Assembly (NCBI GenBank): GCA_045644145.1
Contig: JAZRGK010000069.1
Coordinates: 1-25,325 of the forward strand
Length of the DNA: 25,325 nt
Direction of reading: 5' to 3'
From: Flemingiibacterium sp045644145
GTDB lineage: Bacteria > Bacillota > Clostridia > Oscillospirales > CAG-272
Translations under genes and position numbers: made by a program
The notes under the pieces: generated by a model
What the model was told of the DNA's origin: nothing
Databases searched by the model: none
The model's input: only the letters and a program-made list of their open reading frames with translations
Shown: positions 7,636 through 15,479 of the stretch, piece after piece
How positions within the stretch are numbered: the first letter of the stretch is position 1
Layout of the letters: every line of letters begins with the position of its first letter

Positions 7636-9513
7636 ATGGAAGAAAAGTGCATAAGAAAAGCAAATACTGACCGCAGGGCGGAACTGCTTGAAAAAGCAAA
7701 CAGTTTGCCCCAGCGCCCCGGCGTGTATATTATGCGCGATAAGAGCGAAAAGGTAATATATGTGGGTAAATCACGGTCGCTTAAGAATCGCGTGTCACAG
7801 TATTTCCATGAATCGGCGCGCCATGATGAAAAAACCAAGCGCATGGTCATGAACGTGCACAGCTTCGACTATATTCTCACCGATACGGAGATCGAGGCGC
7901 TTTCCCTTGAAAACGGGCTTATCAAGCAGTATTCACCAAAATACAACATAAGGCTGAAGGACTCAAGATCCTATCCTTACCTTAAGCTTACGCTGAACGA
8001 CGAGTATCCAAAGCTTACCGTTACAAGAAAACGTCTTGCGGACGGGGCTAAATACTACGGGCCGTATTCCAGCATTTCAGCGGTATACAATATCCTTGGA
8101 ACTGTGCAGAAATCCTTCGGAATTGCATCCTGCAACAAGGAATTTCCGAGAGATATAAAAAAAGGGCGCCCTTGCCTTAATAAGCATATCGGACTGTGTA
8201 TGGCTCCTTGTACGGGCGAGGTATCAAGCGAGGAATATAAGGCTGTATTCAAGGAAGTGAACAGCTTTCTTCGCGGTTCGTTCCGTGAATGTGAGCAGTC
8301 ATTGAAAGAGAAAATGGAGTACGCTTCGGAGAATCTTATGTTTGAGGCGGCGGCGCGTTACCGTGACAGAATAGAGGCACTTTCAAAGCTGTGGCAGCGT
8401 CAGAAGGTGGTTGGCTCTCCGGATATGGAGCAGGACGTCATTGCACTGTATACGGATGAAATGTGCTCCTGCATATCCGTATTCTATATCAGAGGCGGAA
8501 GCATTACAGACAGCGATCATTTTCTGTTCCACGCCGAGCAGATCGTGGATGAGGAGAATATGTCCGCATTTTTGTCGGAGCTTTACAATGTGCGTGAATA
8601 TATTCCCCATGAGATAATCCTCGATTTCACCCTTCCCGACAGCGAGCTTGAGGCGCTTGCGGAAACTATGCGTATGAAAGTAGGCTATAAGCCCGATATA
8701 CGCACGCCGGAGCGAGGCGACAGACGCAGGCTTTGCGAAATGGTGTACGACAACGCCAAGCAGCAGGCACTTCTTTATAAGGCGCAGTCCGAAAAGGACA
8801 ACAAAATGCTCTTCAAGCTTGCTTCCATGCTTAAGCTTGAGGTTGTGCCGGAGAGAATAGAGGCATACGATATCTCAAACTTCGGGAAGGATAATATAAC
8901 CGCCGGAATGATCGTGGCGGAAAAGGGAAAGTTAAAGAAGTCCGATTACAGAACCTTTAAGATAAAATCCACAGACGGCATTGATGATTACGGTGCAATG
9001 CGCGAGGCGCTTTCGAGAAGGCTTTCACATCTGTCAGACGGCTCTTTCGGTGACGTTCCGGACCTCATACTGCTTGACGGCGGTAAGGGACATGTTTCTG
9101 TTGTGCGTGAGCTTATGGAAGAGCTTGGATGTGAGATACCGGTTTTCGGTATGGTGAAGGATGAATTCCACAAAACACGGGCGCTTACGGATGACGAGAG
9201 CGAACTCAGCATTGCCCGTGAGCAGGCGGTGTTCCAGTTTGTTTACAGACTGCAGGAAGAGGTTCACCGTTATACGATAACCCGCATGGAAAACGCCAAA
9301 TCAAAAACGCTGAAGCACTCAACTCTTGAAAATATCGAGGGGATCGGAAAGGTAAAAGCGAAAAGTCTGCTGGCTCATTTTAAGAGCATTGCCGCCATCA
9401 AAAAGGCGGATAAAGCAGAGCTTATGCGCGTTTCCGGCATCAGTGCATCAAATGCGGACGCCATAATAGATTATTATAAAAAGCAGTCATTGGAAAAGGA
9501 GAAAAATATATGA
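7636..9513 (+). CDS. uvrC: UvrABC excinuclease subunit C
   Basis: UvrC makes both incisions around a lesion in nucleotide excision repair, in complex with UvrB. The 625-residue protein shows the full domain order: GIY-YIG nuclease (GVYIM about 29-33, IYVGKS 41-46), a cysteine cluster C166, C180, C188, C192 in the arrangement of the known UvrC [4Fe-4S] site, a UVR/UvrB-binding motif (about 219-254), the RNase H-like nuclease with AYDISN, LLDGGKGH and EEVHRY, and a C-terminal double helix-hairpin-helix containing IEGIGKVKAKSLL. Length is normal. The ATG at 7636 follows GAAGGGCGG somewhat distantly. rsmD overlaps the stop by four bases. Confidence 0.97.
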   Translation: MEEKCIRKANTDRRAELLEKANSLPQRPGVYIMRDKSEKVIYVGKSRSLKNRVSQYFHESARHDEKTKRMVMNVHSFDYILTDTEIEALSLENGLIKQYSPKYNIRLKDSRSYPYLKLTLNDEYPKLTVTRKRLADGAKYYGPYSSISAVYNILGTVQKSFGIASCNKEFPRDIKKGRPCLNKHIGLCMAPCTGEVSSEEYKAVFKEVNSFLRGSFRECEQSLKEKMEYASENLMFEAAARYRDRIEALSKLWQRQKVVGSPDMEQDVIALYTDEMCSCISVFYIRGGSITDSDHFLFHAEQIVDEENMSAFLSELYNVREYIPHEIILDFTLPDSELEALAETMRMKVGYKPDIRTPERGDRRRLCEMVYDNAKQQALLYKAQSEKDNKMLFKLASMLKLEVVPERIEAYDISNFGKDNITAGMIVAEKGKLKKSDYRTFKIKSTDGIDDYGAMREALSRRLSHLSDGSFGDVPDLILLDGGKGHVSVVRELMEELGCEIPVFGMVKDEFHKTRALTDDESELSIAREQAVFQFVYRLQEEVHRYTITRMENAKSKTLKHSTLENIEGIGKVKAKSLLAHFKSIAAIKKADKAELMRVSGISASNADAIIDYYKKQSLEKEKNI

Positions 9514-10070
9514 GGATCATAACGGGAACTGCGCGCGGTACGCGCCTTGAAACTCTCGACGGGGAGAAAACACGTCCCACTGCGGAGCGCGTGAAGGAAG
9601 CTATATTCAGCATGATTCAGTTTGACCTGCCGGACGCATTTGTGCTTGATCTTTTCTCCGGAAGCGGTCAGATGGGGCTTGAAGCCCTGAGCCGCGGCGC
9701 GGAAAAGGCACATATGGTGGATAAGTCGGCGGAAGCTGTGGCGATAATCAAGAAAAATGCGCAGAAAACCCATCTTTTTGAGCGCTGCAGAATCGTAACC
9801 TCGGATTTTGCGGATTTTCTGCGTGCTTCAAACCGAAAATATAAGTATGACTTTGTTTTTCTTGATCCGCCTTACGGAAGCGGTATGCTTAAGACTGCTC
9901 TCGAGAAGCTTGCGGAGTATGATCTGCTCTCGGATGGCGCTTGGATATTCTGTGAGGATGAAACCGAGGATATATTCGGTGGTGATGCTGCTCTTGCGGA
10001 GAAATACAACATAGAAAAGCAAAACCGCTACGGAAGAATATATATTACCGTGCTTTCAAGAAAGGTGTGA
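9510..10070 (+). CDS. rsmD: 16S rRNA (guanine966-N2)-methyltransferase RsmD
   Basis: RsmD methylates N2 of G966 in 16S rRNA during 30S assembly. The 186-residue Rossmann-fold protein begins MRIITGTARGTRL, has the SAM-binding motif LDLFSGSGQMGLEALSRGA at about residues 47-65 and the catalytic FLDPPYGSG, which is the NPPY-type motif of amino-methyltransferases. It overlaps uvrC by ATGA. The following coaD is a classic partner, as rsmD-coaD adjacency is widespread in Firmicutes. Confidence 0.95.
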   Translation: MRIITGTARGTRLETLDGEKTRPTAERVKEAIFSMIQFDLPDAFVLDLFSGSGQMGLEALSRGAEKAHMVDKSAEAVAIIKKNAQKTHLFERCRIVTSDFADFLRASNRKYKYDFVFLDPPYGSGMLKTALEKLAEYDLLSDGAWIFCEDETEDIFGGDAALAEKYNIEKQNRYGRIYITVLSRKV

Positions 10071-10078
10071 TTAAAATT

Positions 10079-10564
10079 ATGCTTAACTCTAAAATCGCGC
10101 TTGTTTCGGGGAGCTTCGATCCCCCGACGGTAGGACATCTTGACCTTGTTGAACGTGCTTCGAGAATTTTTGAAAAGGTCTATGTGACGGAATTTATAAA
10201 TTCCTCAAAGACTAGCTTCTTCAGCGTGGACGAAAGACTTGAAATGATGAAAACCGCCTTTTCTCATATCCCTAATGTACACATTGATGCGTGGGGGGGG
10301 CTTCTCGTGGATTATGCCCGTGAACACGGAATCGGCACCATAGTTAAGGGGGCAAGGTCTGCTTCGGATTTTGATTATGAGCAGTCGCTGGCGCTTATCA
10401 ATCGCTCACTTGAAAAAGGGCTTGATACGGTGATCATCCCCACCAAGGCGGAGTATATGCATGTCAGCTCTACCATGGTTCGCGAGCTTATACGGTACGG
10501 CTCGGATTATTCCGAATTTGTCCCTGAAAAGGTTGCTGAGCTTATTAAAAAATATCACGCGTAA
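10079..10564 (+). CDS. coaD: Phosphopantetheine adenylyltransferase CoaD
   Basis: CoaD adds AMP from ATP to 4'-phosphopantetheine, the penultimate step of coenzyme A synthesis. The roughly 161-residue protein carries the nucleotidyltransferase signature GSFDPPTVGH near its N-terminus and the C-terminal VSSTMVRELI motif of the ISSTxxR type. Two starts are possible: GTG at 10067, overlapping the rsmD stop but only one base after its Shine-Dalgarno, or ATG at 10079 with AAGAAAGG 13 bases ahead; I prefer the ATG. A run of eight Gs at 10293-10300 encodes W-G-G in frame. It is the last gene before the dcw promoter; no convincing intrinsic terminator with a T run follows. Confidence 0.95.
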   Translation: MLNSKIALVSGSFDPPTVGHLDLVERASRIFEKVYVTEFINSSKTSFFSVDERLEMMKTAFSHIPNVHIDAWGGLLVDYAREHGIGTIVKGARSASDFDYEQSLALINRSLEKGLDTVIIPTKAEYMHVSSTMVRELIRYGSDYSEFVPEKVAELIKKYHA

Positions 10565-10633
10565 ATTTACATATTTTTGCAGATATTACACATAATTGCA
10601 AGAAAGCCGTATATATGGAATAATAATGTGAAA

Positions 10634-10657
10634 AATATGCAAAAAAATTTGCATATT
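10634..10657 (+). repeat. Perfect 10-bp inverted repeat, 4-base loop
   Basis: AATATGCAAA (10634-10643) and TTTGCATATT (10648-10657) are exact reverse complements separated by AAAA. No T run follows on the + strand, so it is not a standard terminator for coaD; it may be a protein-binding palindrome upstream of the dcw promoter. Confidence 0.7.
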
Positions 10658-10667
10658 GGTAAAAAAA

Positions 10668-10701
10668 ATCTTGCGAAAGCTATTGAAATCTTTCGCAAGA
10701 T
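10668..10701 (+). repeat. Perfect 12-bp inverted repeat enclosing the dcw -35 box
   Basis: ATCTTGCGAAAG (10668-10679) and CTTTCGCAAGAT (10690-10701) match exactly as reverse complements. The ten-base loop contains the -35 hexamer TTGAAA (10683-10688) and the right arm lies within the promoter spacer, ending five bases before the -10 box. Operator for a dimeric regulator is the natural reading; it is not followed by a T run. Confidence 0.75.
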
Positions 10702-10711
10702 GTATTATAAT
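10683..10711 (+). promoter_or_regulatory. Main dcw cluster promoter (PmraZ)
   Basis: TTGAAA (10683-10688), a 17-base spacer and TATAAT (10706-10711). It sits about 70 bases before mraZ, overlaps the 12-bp inverted repeat and is followed directly by the tandem GTGGTGCA boxes. Confidence 0.85.
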
Positions 10712-10713
10712 AT

Positions 10714-10743
10714 AAGTGGTGCAAAAAGGTGCAAAGTGGTGCA
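10714..10743 (+). promoter_or_regulatory. Three tandem 10-bp boxes, probable MraZ operator
   Basis: Three head-to-tail decamers occupy 10714-10723, 10724-10733 and 10734-10743: AAGTGGTGCA, AAAAGGTGCA, AAGTGGTGCA. The ten-base period puts each on the same DNA face. Known MraZ operators are arrays of TGGG or AAAGTGG-type repeats with about 10-11 base period just after the mraZ promoter, bound by the ring-shaped MraZ oligomer; this array is in the same place. A further AAAGTGGGG occurs at 10763-10771 next to the start. Confidence 0.75.
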
Positions 10744-10779
10744 TTTTCCCAAAATTTCGTTGAAAGTGGGGTGAATGGG

Positions 10780-11199
10780 TTGCTCACAGGTGAATATTTA
10801 CATACTATAGACGCGAAGTTCCGTGTATTTGTTCCGGCAAAATTACGCGAGGGGCTTGGCGATACTTTCGTTTTGTCACGAAGTGTTGACGGATGTCTGT
10901 CGTTATATCACCTTGACGAATGGCAGCGTTTTTCCGACAAGCTGTCCGAGCTTCCCTCATCACAGACGAAAGCCATTAAGCGCTTCCTTTTTACTTTTGC
11001 GTCTGAGGTTACACCCGATGCGCACGGACGAATTACGCTCCCGCAGGGACTTCGCGAATATGCGCATCTTGAAAAGGATGCGGCTTTCCTTGGCGTTGGC
11101 GATCACGCTGAGCTTTGGGCGGCTGAACGCTGGGCGGCTATGAAGTCCGGCGACGATGCGGCACTTATTGAAGCGCAGATGAAGGAGCTTGGACTTTGA
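10780..11199 (+). CDS. mraZ: Transcriptional regulator MraZ
   Basis: MraZ is the AbrB-like repressor that controls the dcw operon and its own promoter. The 139-residue product has the two tandem SpoVT/AbrB half-domains: GEYLHTIDAKFRVFVPAKLR (residues 4-23) and TPDAHGRITLPQGLREYA (78-95). The TTG at 10780 is chosen because it yields ML-TGEY, matching the family N-terminus, with GGGGTGA at 10769-10775 properly spaced; upstream GTG codons at 10771 or 10729 would add residues absent in relatives or run through the operator. The first half-domain reads DAKFR where the family usually has DxKGR. The stop overlaps the rsmH start. Confidence 0.93.
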   Translation: MLTGEYLHTIDAKFRVFVPAKLREGLGDTFVLSRSVDGCLSLYHLDEWQRFSDKLSELPSSQTKAIKRFLFTFASEVTPDAHGRITLPQGLREYAHLEKDAAFLGVGDHAELWAAERWAAMKSGDDAALIEAQMKELGL

Positions 11200-12146
11200 T
11201 GGAACACACACCGGAGTTTTCCCACTATTCCGTGCTTCTTAATGAATCCGTGGACGGGCTTTCCATAAAGCCCGACGGTATATACGTTGACTGTACACTC
11301 GGCGGCGGCGGACATTCCGAAGCCATTGCAAAGAAACTGACAGAGGGCGGAAGACTTGTTTCCATAGATCAGGACAGTGCGGCTATTGAAGCATCCAAAA
11401 AACGTCTTTCACCGTATTCTGATAGAATTGCTTTTGTGCGCGACAACTTTTCAAATATATCAGCGATTCTTGAACGGCTCGGTATAGAAAAAATCGACGG
11501 TGCCGTTATAGACCTTGGAGTATCATCCTATCAGCTTGATACGCCTGAGCGGGGATTTTCCTATATGCACGACGCGCCCCTTGATATGAGAATGAATCCC
11601 GATGCATCGCTTGATGCGTATGAGGTAGTAAATACATATTCGGAAGCACAGCTTAAAAAGATATTCTTTGATTACGGCGAGGAAAAGTTCTCTGGACGCA
11701 TTGCGGCAAGGATATGCGAAATGCGTGATGAGAAGCCTATTGAAACCACACTTGAGCTTGTGGATATCATAAAGGCATCCATACCGGCAAAAGCCAGAGA
11801 AGCCGGCTCACATCCTGCAAAACGCGTCTTTCAGGCAATACGCATAGAGGTGAATTCCGAGCTGTCTATTATCGAGCCTACATTAAATTCTCTCATATAT
11901 GCTCTCGCCCCTGGCGGACGGCTTTCGGTGATAACCTTCCATTCGCTTGAGGACAGAATCGTAAAGCAGACCTTTGCGGAAAATGCCAAAGGATGCACAT
12001 GCCCTAAGGATTTTCCCGTGTGCGTGTGCGGAAAGAATCCCAAGATCAAGCAAGTAACCCACAAGCCCATACTTCCCTCGGAAAGGGAATTAAGTGAAAA
12101 CTCACGCTCTCACAGCGCAAAACTGAGAGTAGCGGAGAAAATATAA
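11199..12146 (+). CDS. rsmH: 16S rRNA (cytosine1402-N4)-methyltransferase RsmH
   Basis: RsmH (MraW) methylates N4 of C1402 in the ribosomal P site. The 315-residue protein has the SAM motif DCTLGGGGHSEAI, then VIDLGVSSYQLD, the RGFSY and DMRMNP elements, the inserted helical region ending SHPAKRVFQAIRIEVN, and ITFHSLEDRIVK. The ATG at 11199 overlaps the mraZ stop by one base (TGATG), with AAGGAG at 11182-11187. Its place directly after mraZ is conserved across bacteria. Confidence 0.97.
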   Translation: MEHTPEFSHYSVLLNESVDGLSIKPDGIYVDCTLGGGGHSEAIAKKLTEGGRLVSIDQDSAAIEASKKRLSPYSDRIAFVRDNFSNISAILERLGIEKIDGAVIDLGVSSYQLDTPERGFSYMHDAPLDMRMNPDASLDAYEVVNTYSEAQLKKIFFDYGEEKFSGRIAARICEMRDEKPIETTLELVDIIKASIPAKAREAGSHPAKRVFQAIRIEVNSELSIIEPTLNSLIYALAPGGRLSVITFHSLEDRIVKQTFAENAKGCTCPKDFPVCVCGKNPKIKQVTHKPILPSERELSENSRSHSAKLRVAEKI

Positions 12147-12180
12147 ATTATATGCCATAAAGATACGGAGGTGATTATCC

Positions 12181-12960
12181 ATGACCGAAGCGGCGCTCAA
12201 AAATAAAAAGAATACCAAAACGGCATCGGATAACCGTATCTCTACCCACCCGTCCTATAAGGAATATTCGTGGGAATCTCTTGTAAACAATAACCGTCCC
12301 GAAGCTCCCACCGCTATGCATAGTAATGCAAATGTCGGAGCGCGCAGAATGAACCCGACAGCCCATAGAGGTACGCAGGTACATGCAGGCGCAGGGAGAA
12401 GAACCACAGACAGAGTAAAGACTAACGCCGGCACAAAGGCCCGTACAGGCGTTAAGTCCGGAACGAATGTCCGTGCAAAAACAGCGGAAACGGTTAAGGC
12501 GCAGGTAAAAAAAGCAGAGAAGATAAGAAAAAAATCTGTCGTTGCAATACACACTATAGTGGTAGAGAAGAAGTATTCTTTCCCTCTCTCCATTGTGCTT
12601 ATTGCACTCTGCTTTACTGTGCTTATTATGGCTATAGTAACAACATCTGTACAGATAAGCGAAATTACTGCCGAAAATTCGGCTCTTGAGCGTAAATATA
12701 ATTCAATGGTTTCAGAGGAAAACGAGTTAAGACTGCTTCTTGAAACCAGAGATGATCTCCGTATTGTGGAAACTATGGCAAAGGAAGACCTTGGCATGGT
12801 GAAGAAGGATCAGGTGGACAGGTATTATCTTACGGTACATAAAGAAGACAAAATTGAGATCGTTGAAGAACAAACTGATACGGGAACCAATATTTTTGAA
12901 GAAATAATGGGACTTGGCGGAGCCTTCGTTGAGCGTATACGCGGATTCTTCGGAATGTGA
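12181..12960 (+). CDS. ftsL: FtsL-like bitopic division protein with long basic N-terminal tail
   Basis: The 259-residue protein has a cytoplasmic tail of about 130 residues rich in R, K, N, T and A, one transmembrane helix (about 133-158), then a coiled-coil heptad region (about 159-200, SEITAENSALERKYNSMVSE and onward) and a short acidic-to-amphipathic C-terminus. The layout and the position between rsmH and the division PBP identify FtsL, which pairs with DivIC and DivIB to activate septal peptidoglycan synthesis. Typical FtsL is near 100-130 residues, so the tail roughly doubles it. ATG at 12181 follows ACGGAGGTGATTATCC, a strong ribosome site. Sequence identity within the family is always low, so the name rests on architecture and context. 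Confidence 0.8.
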   Translation: MTEAALKNKKNTKTASDNRISTHPSYKEYSWESLVNNNRPEAPTAMHSNANVGARRMNPTAHRGTQVHAGAGRRTTDRVKTNAGTKARTGVKSGTNVRAKTAETVKAQVKKAEKIRKKSVVAIHTIVVEKKYSFPLSIVLIALCFTVLIMAIVTTSVQISEITAENSALERKYNSMVSEENELRLLLETRDDLRIVETMAKEDLGMVKKDQVDRYYLTVHKEDKIEIVEEQTDTGTNIFEEIMGLGGAFVERIRGFFGM

Positions 12961-12976
12961 TGCGGCAGGCATTATT

Positions 12977-13003
12977 TTGACCGCAGAACATATTATTTAT
13001 AAT
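12977..13003 (+). promoter_or_regulatory. Possible internal promoter before the division PBP gene
   Basis: TTGACC (12977-12982) and TATAAT (12998-13003) are only 15 bases apart, below the optimum, so this is a weak candidate. Confidence 0.35.
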
Positions 13004-13020
13004 AGTTTCGGAATATATCT

Positions 13021-13053
13021 CGGAGAGCGGGCGACGTAAAGGCTTGCTCTCCG
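13021..13053 (+). other. Leader hairpin upstream of the division PBP gene
   Basis: CGGAGAGC (13021-13028) pairs perfectly with GCTCTCCG (13046-13053) over a 17-base loop with some inner GC pairing. TAATTTG follows, so it could attenuate or stabilise the transcript; no true T run. Confidence 0.5.
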
Positions 13054-13081
13054 TAATTTGCCATTTCTAAGGGGGATACAA

Positions 13082-15412
13082 ATGCCGTTCTTGTCACAGA
13101 AAAGTGTGATGTTTAAGCGCACGCTGTTTTTTGCCGGCGTAATTGCCGCAGGTTGGGTATTTCTTGTTCTTCGTCTGTTCGGACTTCAGATAATAGATAA
13201 TGACAAATATCAGGCGATAGTAATAGACCAGCTTACAAGCGAAGTCACTACCACCGCTGAGCGAGGAAAAATTTTCGATAGGAATATGAATCTCCTTGTT
13301 ACCAATACTACGGTGTACCGCGTGTTTATCTCTCCCAATGCGATCGCCGCTTTTGAGGAAGAGCCGGACAATGACTACGAGAGAGGTCAGGCAGCAAGGG
13401 AGATCGCCGAAAAGCTTGTTGAAGTTCTTGGTGTGGATTACGATAACGTCATAGAACGCTCAAAGAAGATAGAGCGCAAGGACGAAACTATAAAAAAGAA
13501 CGTAGACCCCCAAACCGCAGATATTCTACGTCAGTTCATCAAGGAAAAAGGATTTACCGGGCTTCTTAATCTTTCCGCCGAATCCAAACGCTACTACTGC
13601 TACGGGAACTTGGCAAGCCACCTTATAGGATTCACCAATGCCGACGGTGACGGCGTTTACGGAATCGAGGCTACATACAATAGTTATCTTAAAGGCAAGA
13701 CCGGTAAGTATATTACCGCAAAAAATGCGGTACAGCAGGAAATGCCGTTTAAGTATGAAAGCTATGTAGGCGCGGAAAACGGCGCCAACATGATCACGAC
13801 CATTGATATGCGACTTCAGTATGAGCTTGAAAATCAGTTGCTTGCCGCATATGAATCGTCTCACGCAACAAACCGTGTATGCGGCATCGTTATGGACGTA
13901 AACACGGGCGGAATACTTGCAGGTGCGGTTTTCCCGAACTATGACTGCAACGATCCGTACACTCTTGCAGAGGAGTACCTTGCCGAGCTTAACGCCAGCG
14001 GTTATACCGCGGGGACGGATGAATACAACACCCTGCGCACTAATCTTATATACAGCATGTGGAACAATAAGATCGTAACCGAGCCGTATGAGCCGGGTTC
14101 TACCTTCAAGATCATTACTTCCGCAATTGCAATAGAGGAAGGCGTAGTACATGTGGACGATCCTTTCTACTGTAGCGGACACTATTTCGTAGAAGGCTAC
14201 GCAACGCCAATTAGCTGTCACAGACGTGCGGGACACGGCGCGGTTACATTTGCCAGAGGGCTTCAGCAGTCCTGCAACCCTCTTATGATGAATACCATCG
14301 AAAAGATCGGTAAAGAGACCTTCTATAAGTATTTTGAAGCGCTTGGCTACACCACGAAAACCGGCGTTGACCTTACGGGTGAGGCTTACGGAAGCTATCA
14401 TGCCATGAAAAATATGGGTAACGTTGAGCTTGCGGTATACTCCTTCGGACAGACCTTTAAGGCTACTCCCCTGCAGCAGCTTACTGCTATCTGCACCATA
14501 GCCAATGGTGGTTATCTTGTAACTCCCCATGTTCTTAAAGAACTTACGGACAACGACGGAAATGTTATCTATTCCTATGAAACAAAGGAAAAGGTGCAGG
14601 TCTTCTCCGAAGAAACCTGCAAGACAATCACCGGCATACTTGCTGAGGGCGTGGCAACCGACGGCGGTGCTAAAAACGCCTACACTAAAGGCTACAGCGT
14701 AGCCGCAAAAACCGGTACATCCCAGAAGCAGGATAAATACGTTTACTACGATGCGGAAGGCAATGTGGTTACGGTAAACGATGAGTGGGTTACAAGCGAA
14801 AGACCTTACCGAATCGGTTCCACTGTTGCGTTTGCTCCTGCGGATGATCCGGAGATAGCTGTTATAATCATAGTTGACGAGCCTTCCTCTGGCGGTTCTT
14901 ACGGAAGTATCGTTGCGGCTCCCTACATATCAAACTTCCTCTCCGTGGCACTGCCTTATCTTGGCTATGAGCCGCAGTATACGGAAGAAGAGCTGGCGAA
15001 GATAGATGTAGGCATTACGAATCTCGTTGGCATGGAGGTAGAAGACGCAACCCTCTATATCACAAACAGAAAGCTTAAGTTTGAGATTATCGGCGACGGC
15101 AAGGGATTTATAACGGCGCAAGTGCCTGAGCCCGGAAGCAGACTTTCCCTTGAAAACGGACGCGTATATCTCTATACGGGAGAGGCAGAGCCGTCGGATA
15201 CCGTAGTTGTCCCTGATGTTATGGGACAGAATGCAACCATGACCAACAGAGCTATTGTTAATGCCAAGCTTAACGTAAAGATAGTGGGTGCAACCAACTA
15301 CAATGTGGGCGGCGGAGCGGTTGTTATTTCCCAGACTCCGGAAGCCGGCACAATGGTACCGCCCGGAACTATAGTTACTGTGGAATTCAGATACATGGAC
15401 GGTACAGACTGA
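13082..15412 (+). CDS. ftsI: Class B penicillin-binding protein (FtsI/PBP2B/SpoVD type) with two PASTA domains
   Basis: This D,D-transpeptidase crosslinks septal peptidoglycan. The 776-residue protein has a single N-terminal membrane anchor (about residues 13-33), a PBP dimerisation domain, and a transpeptidase domain with all three motifs: STFK (nucleophile S340), SCN (S397) and KTG (K543). The C-terminus carries two PASTA repeats (about 644-705 and 708-773), which bind muropeptide or lipid II in related PBPs. ATG at 13082 is preferred over TTG at 13058 because AAGGGGG (13069-13075) sits six bases before it. In spore formers the paralogue here may be SpoVD, so vegetative versus sporulation role is not settled by sequence; as the only PBP in this cluster the vegetative role is likely. 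Confidence 0.93.
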   Translation: MPFLSQKSVMFKRTLFFAGVIAAGWVFLVLRLFGLQIIDNDKYQAIVIDQLTSEVTTTAERGKIFDRNMNLLVTNTTVYRVFISPNAIAAFEEEPDNDYERGQAAREIAEKLVEVLGVDYDNVIERSKKIERKDETIKKNVDPQTADILRQFIKEKGFTGLLNLSAESKRYYCYGNLASHLIGFTNADGDGVYGIEATYNSYLKGKTGKYITAKNAVQQEMPFKYESYVGAENGANMITTIDMRLQYELENQLLAAYESSHATNRVCGIVMDVNTGGILAGAVFPNYDCNDPYTLAEEYLAELNASGYTAGTDEYNTLRTNLIYSMWNNKIVTEPYEPGSTFKIITSAIAIEEGVVHVDDPFYCSGHYFVEGYATPISCHRRAGHGAVTFARGLQQSCNPLMMNTIEKIGKETFYKYFEALGYTTKTGVDLTGEAYGSYHAMKNMGNVELAVYSFGQTFKATPLQQLTAICTIANGGYLVTPHVLKELTDNDGNVIYSYETKEKVQVFSEETCKTITGILAEGVATDGGAKNAYTKGYSVAAKTGTSQKQDKYVYYDAEGNVVTVNDEWVTSERPYRIGSTVAFAPADDPEIAVIIIVDEPSSGGSYGSIVAAPYISNFLSVALPYLGYEPQYTEEELAKIDVGITNLVGMEVEDATLYITNRKLKFEIIGDGKGFITAQVPEPGSRLSLENGRVYLYTGEAEPSDTVVVPDVMGQNATMTNRAIVNAKLNVKIVGATNYNVGGGAVVISQTPEAGTMVPPGTIVTVEFRYMDGTD

Positions 15413-15423
15413 TGTCATAAATA

Positions 15424-15473
15424 TTCCCCCGAAAGCGTAAATATCATATTAAAGATATAGCGCTAAGGGGGAA
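15424..15473 (+). promoter_or_regulatory. Long hairpin that would sequester the murE ribosome site
   Basis: TTCCCCC (15424-15430) pairs with GGGGGAA (15467-15473), AGCG (15434-15437) with CGCT (15461-15464), and ATATC (15441-15445) with GATAT (15454-15458), leaving an eight-base loop and two near-symmetric internal loops. The 3' outer strand is the Shine-Dalgarno of murE (ATG 15480). Confidence 0.6.
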
Positions 15474-15479
15474 GAAACA

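Noticed and set aside
10293..10300. Run of eight Gs in coaD as a phase-variable tract
   Set aside because: The frame is intact, the gene is essential and W-G-G fits the protein; nothing suggests switching.
10729..10779. Upstream in-frame GTG starts for MraZ
   Set aside because: They would place the operator repeats in the coding region or lack spacing for a ribosome site, and add residues before the conserved M-x-x-GEY start.
13526..14530. A 334-codon minus-strand open frame inside the PBP gene
   Set aside because: Fully antisense to the transpeptidase domain with all its catalytic motifs; composition looks like random translation.
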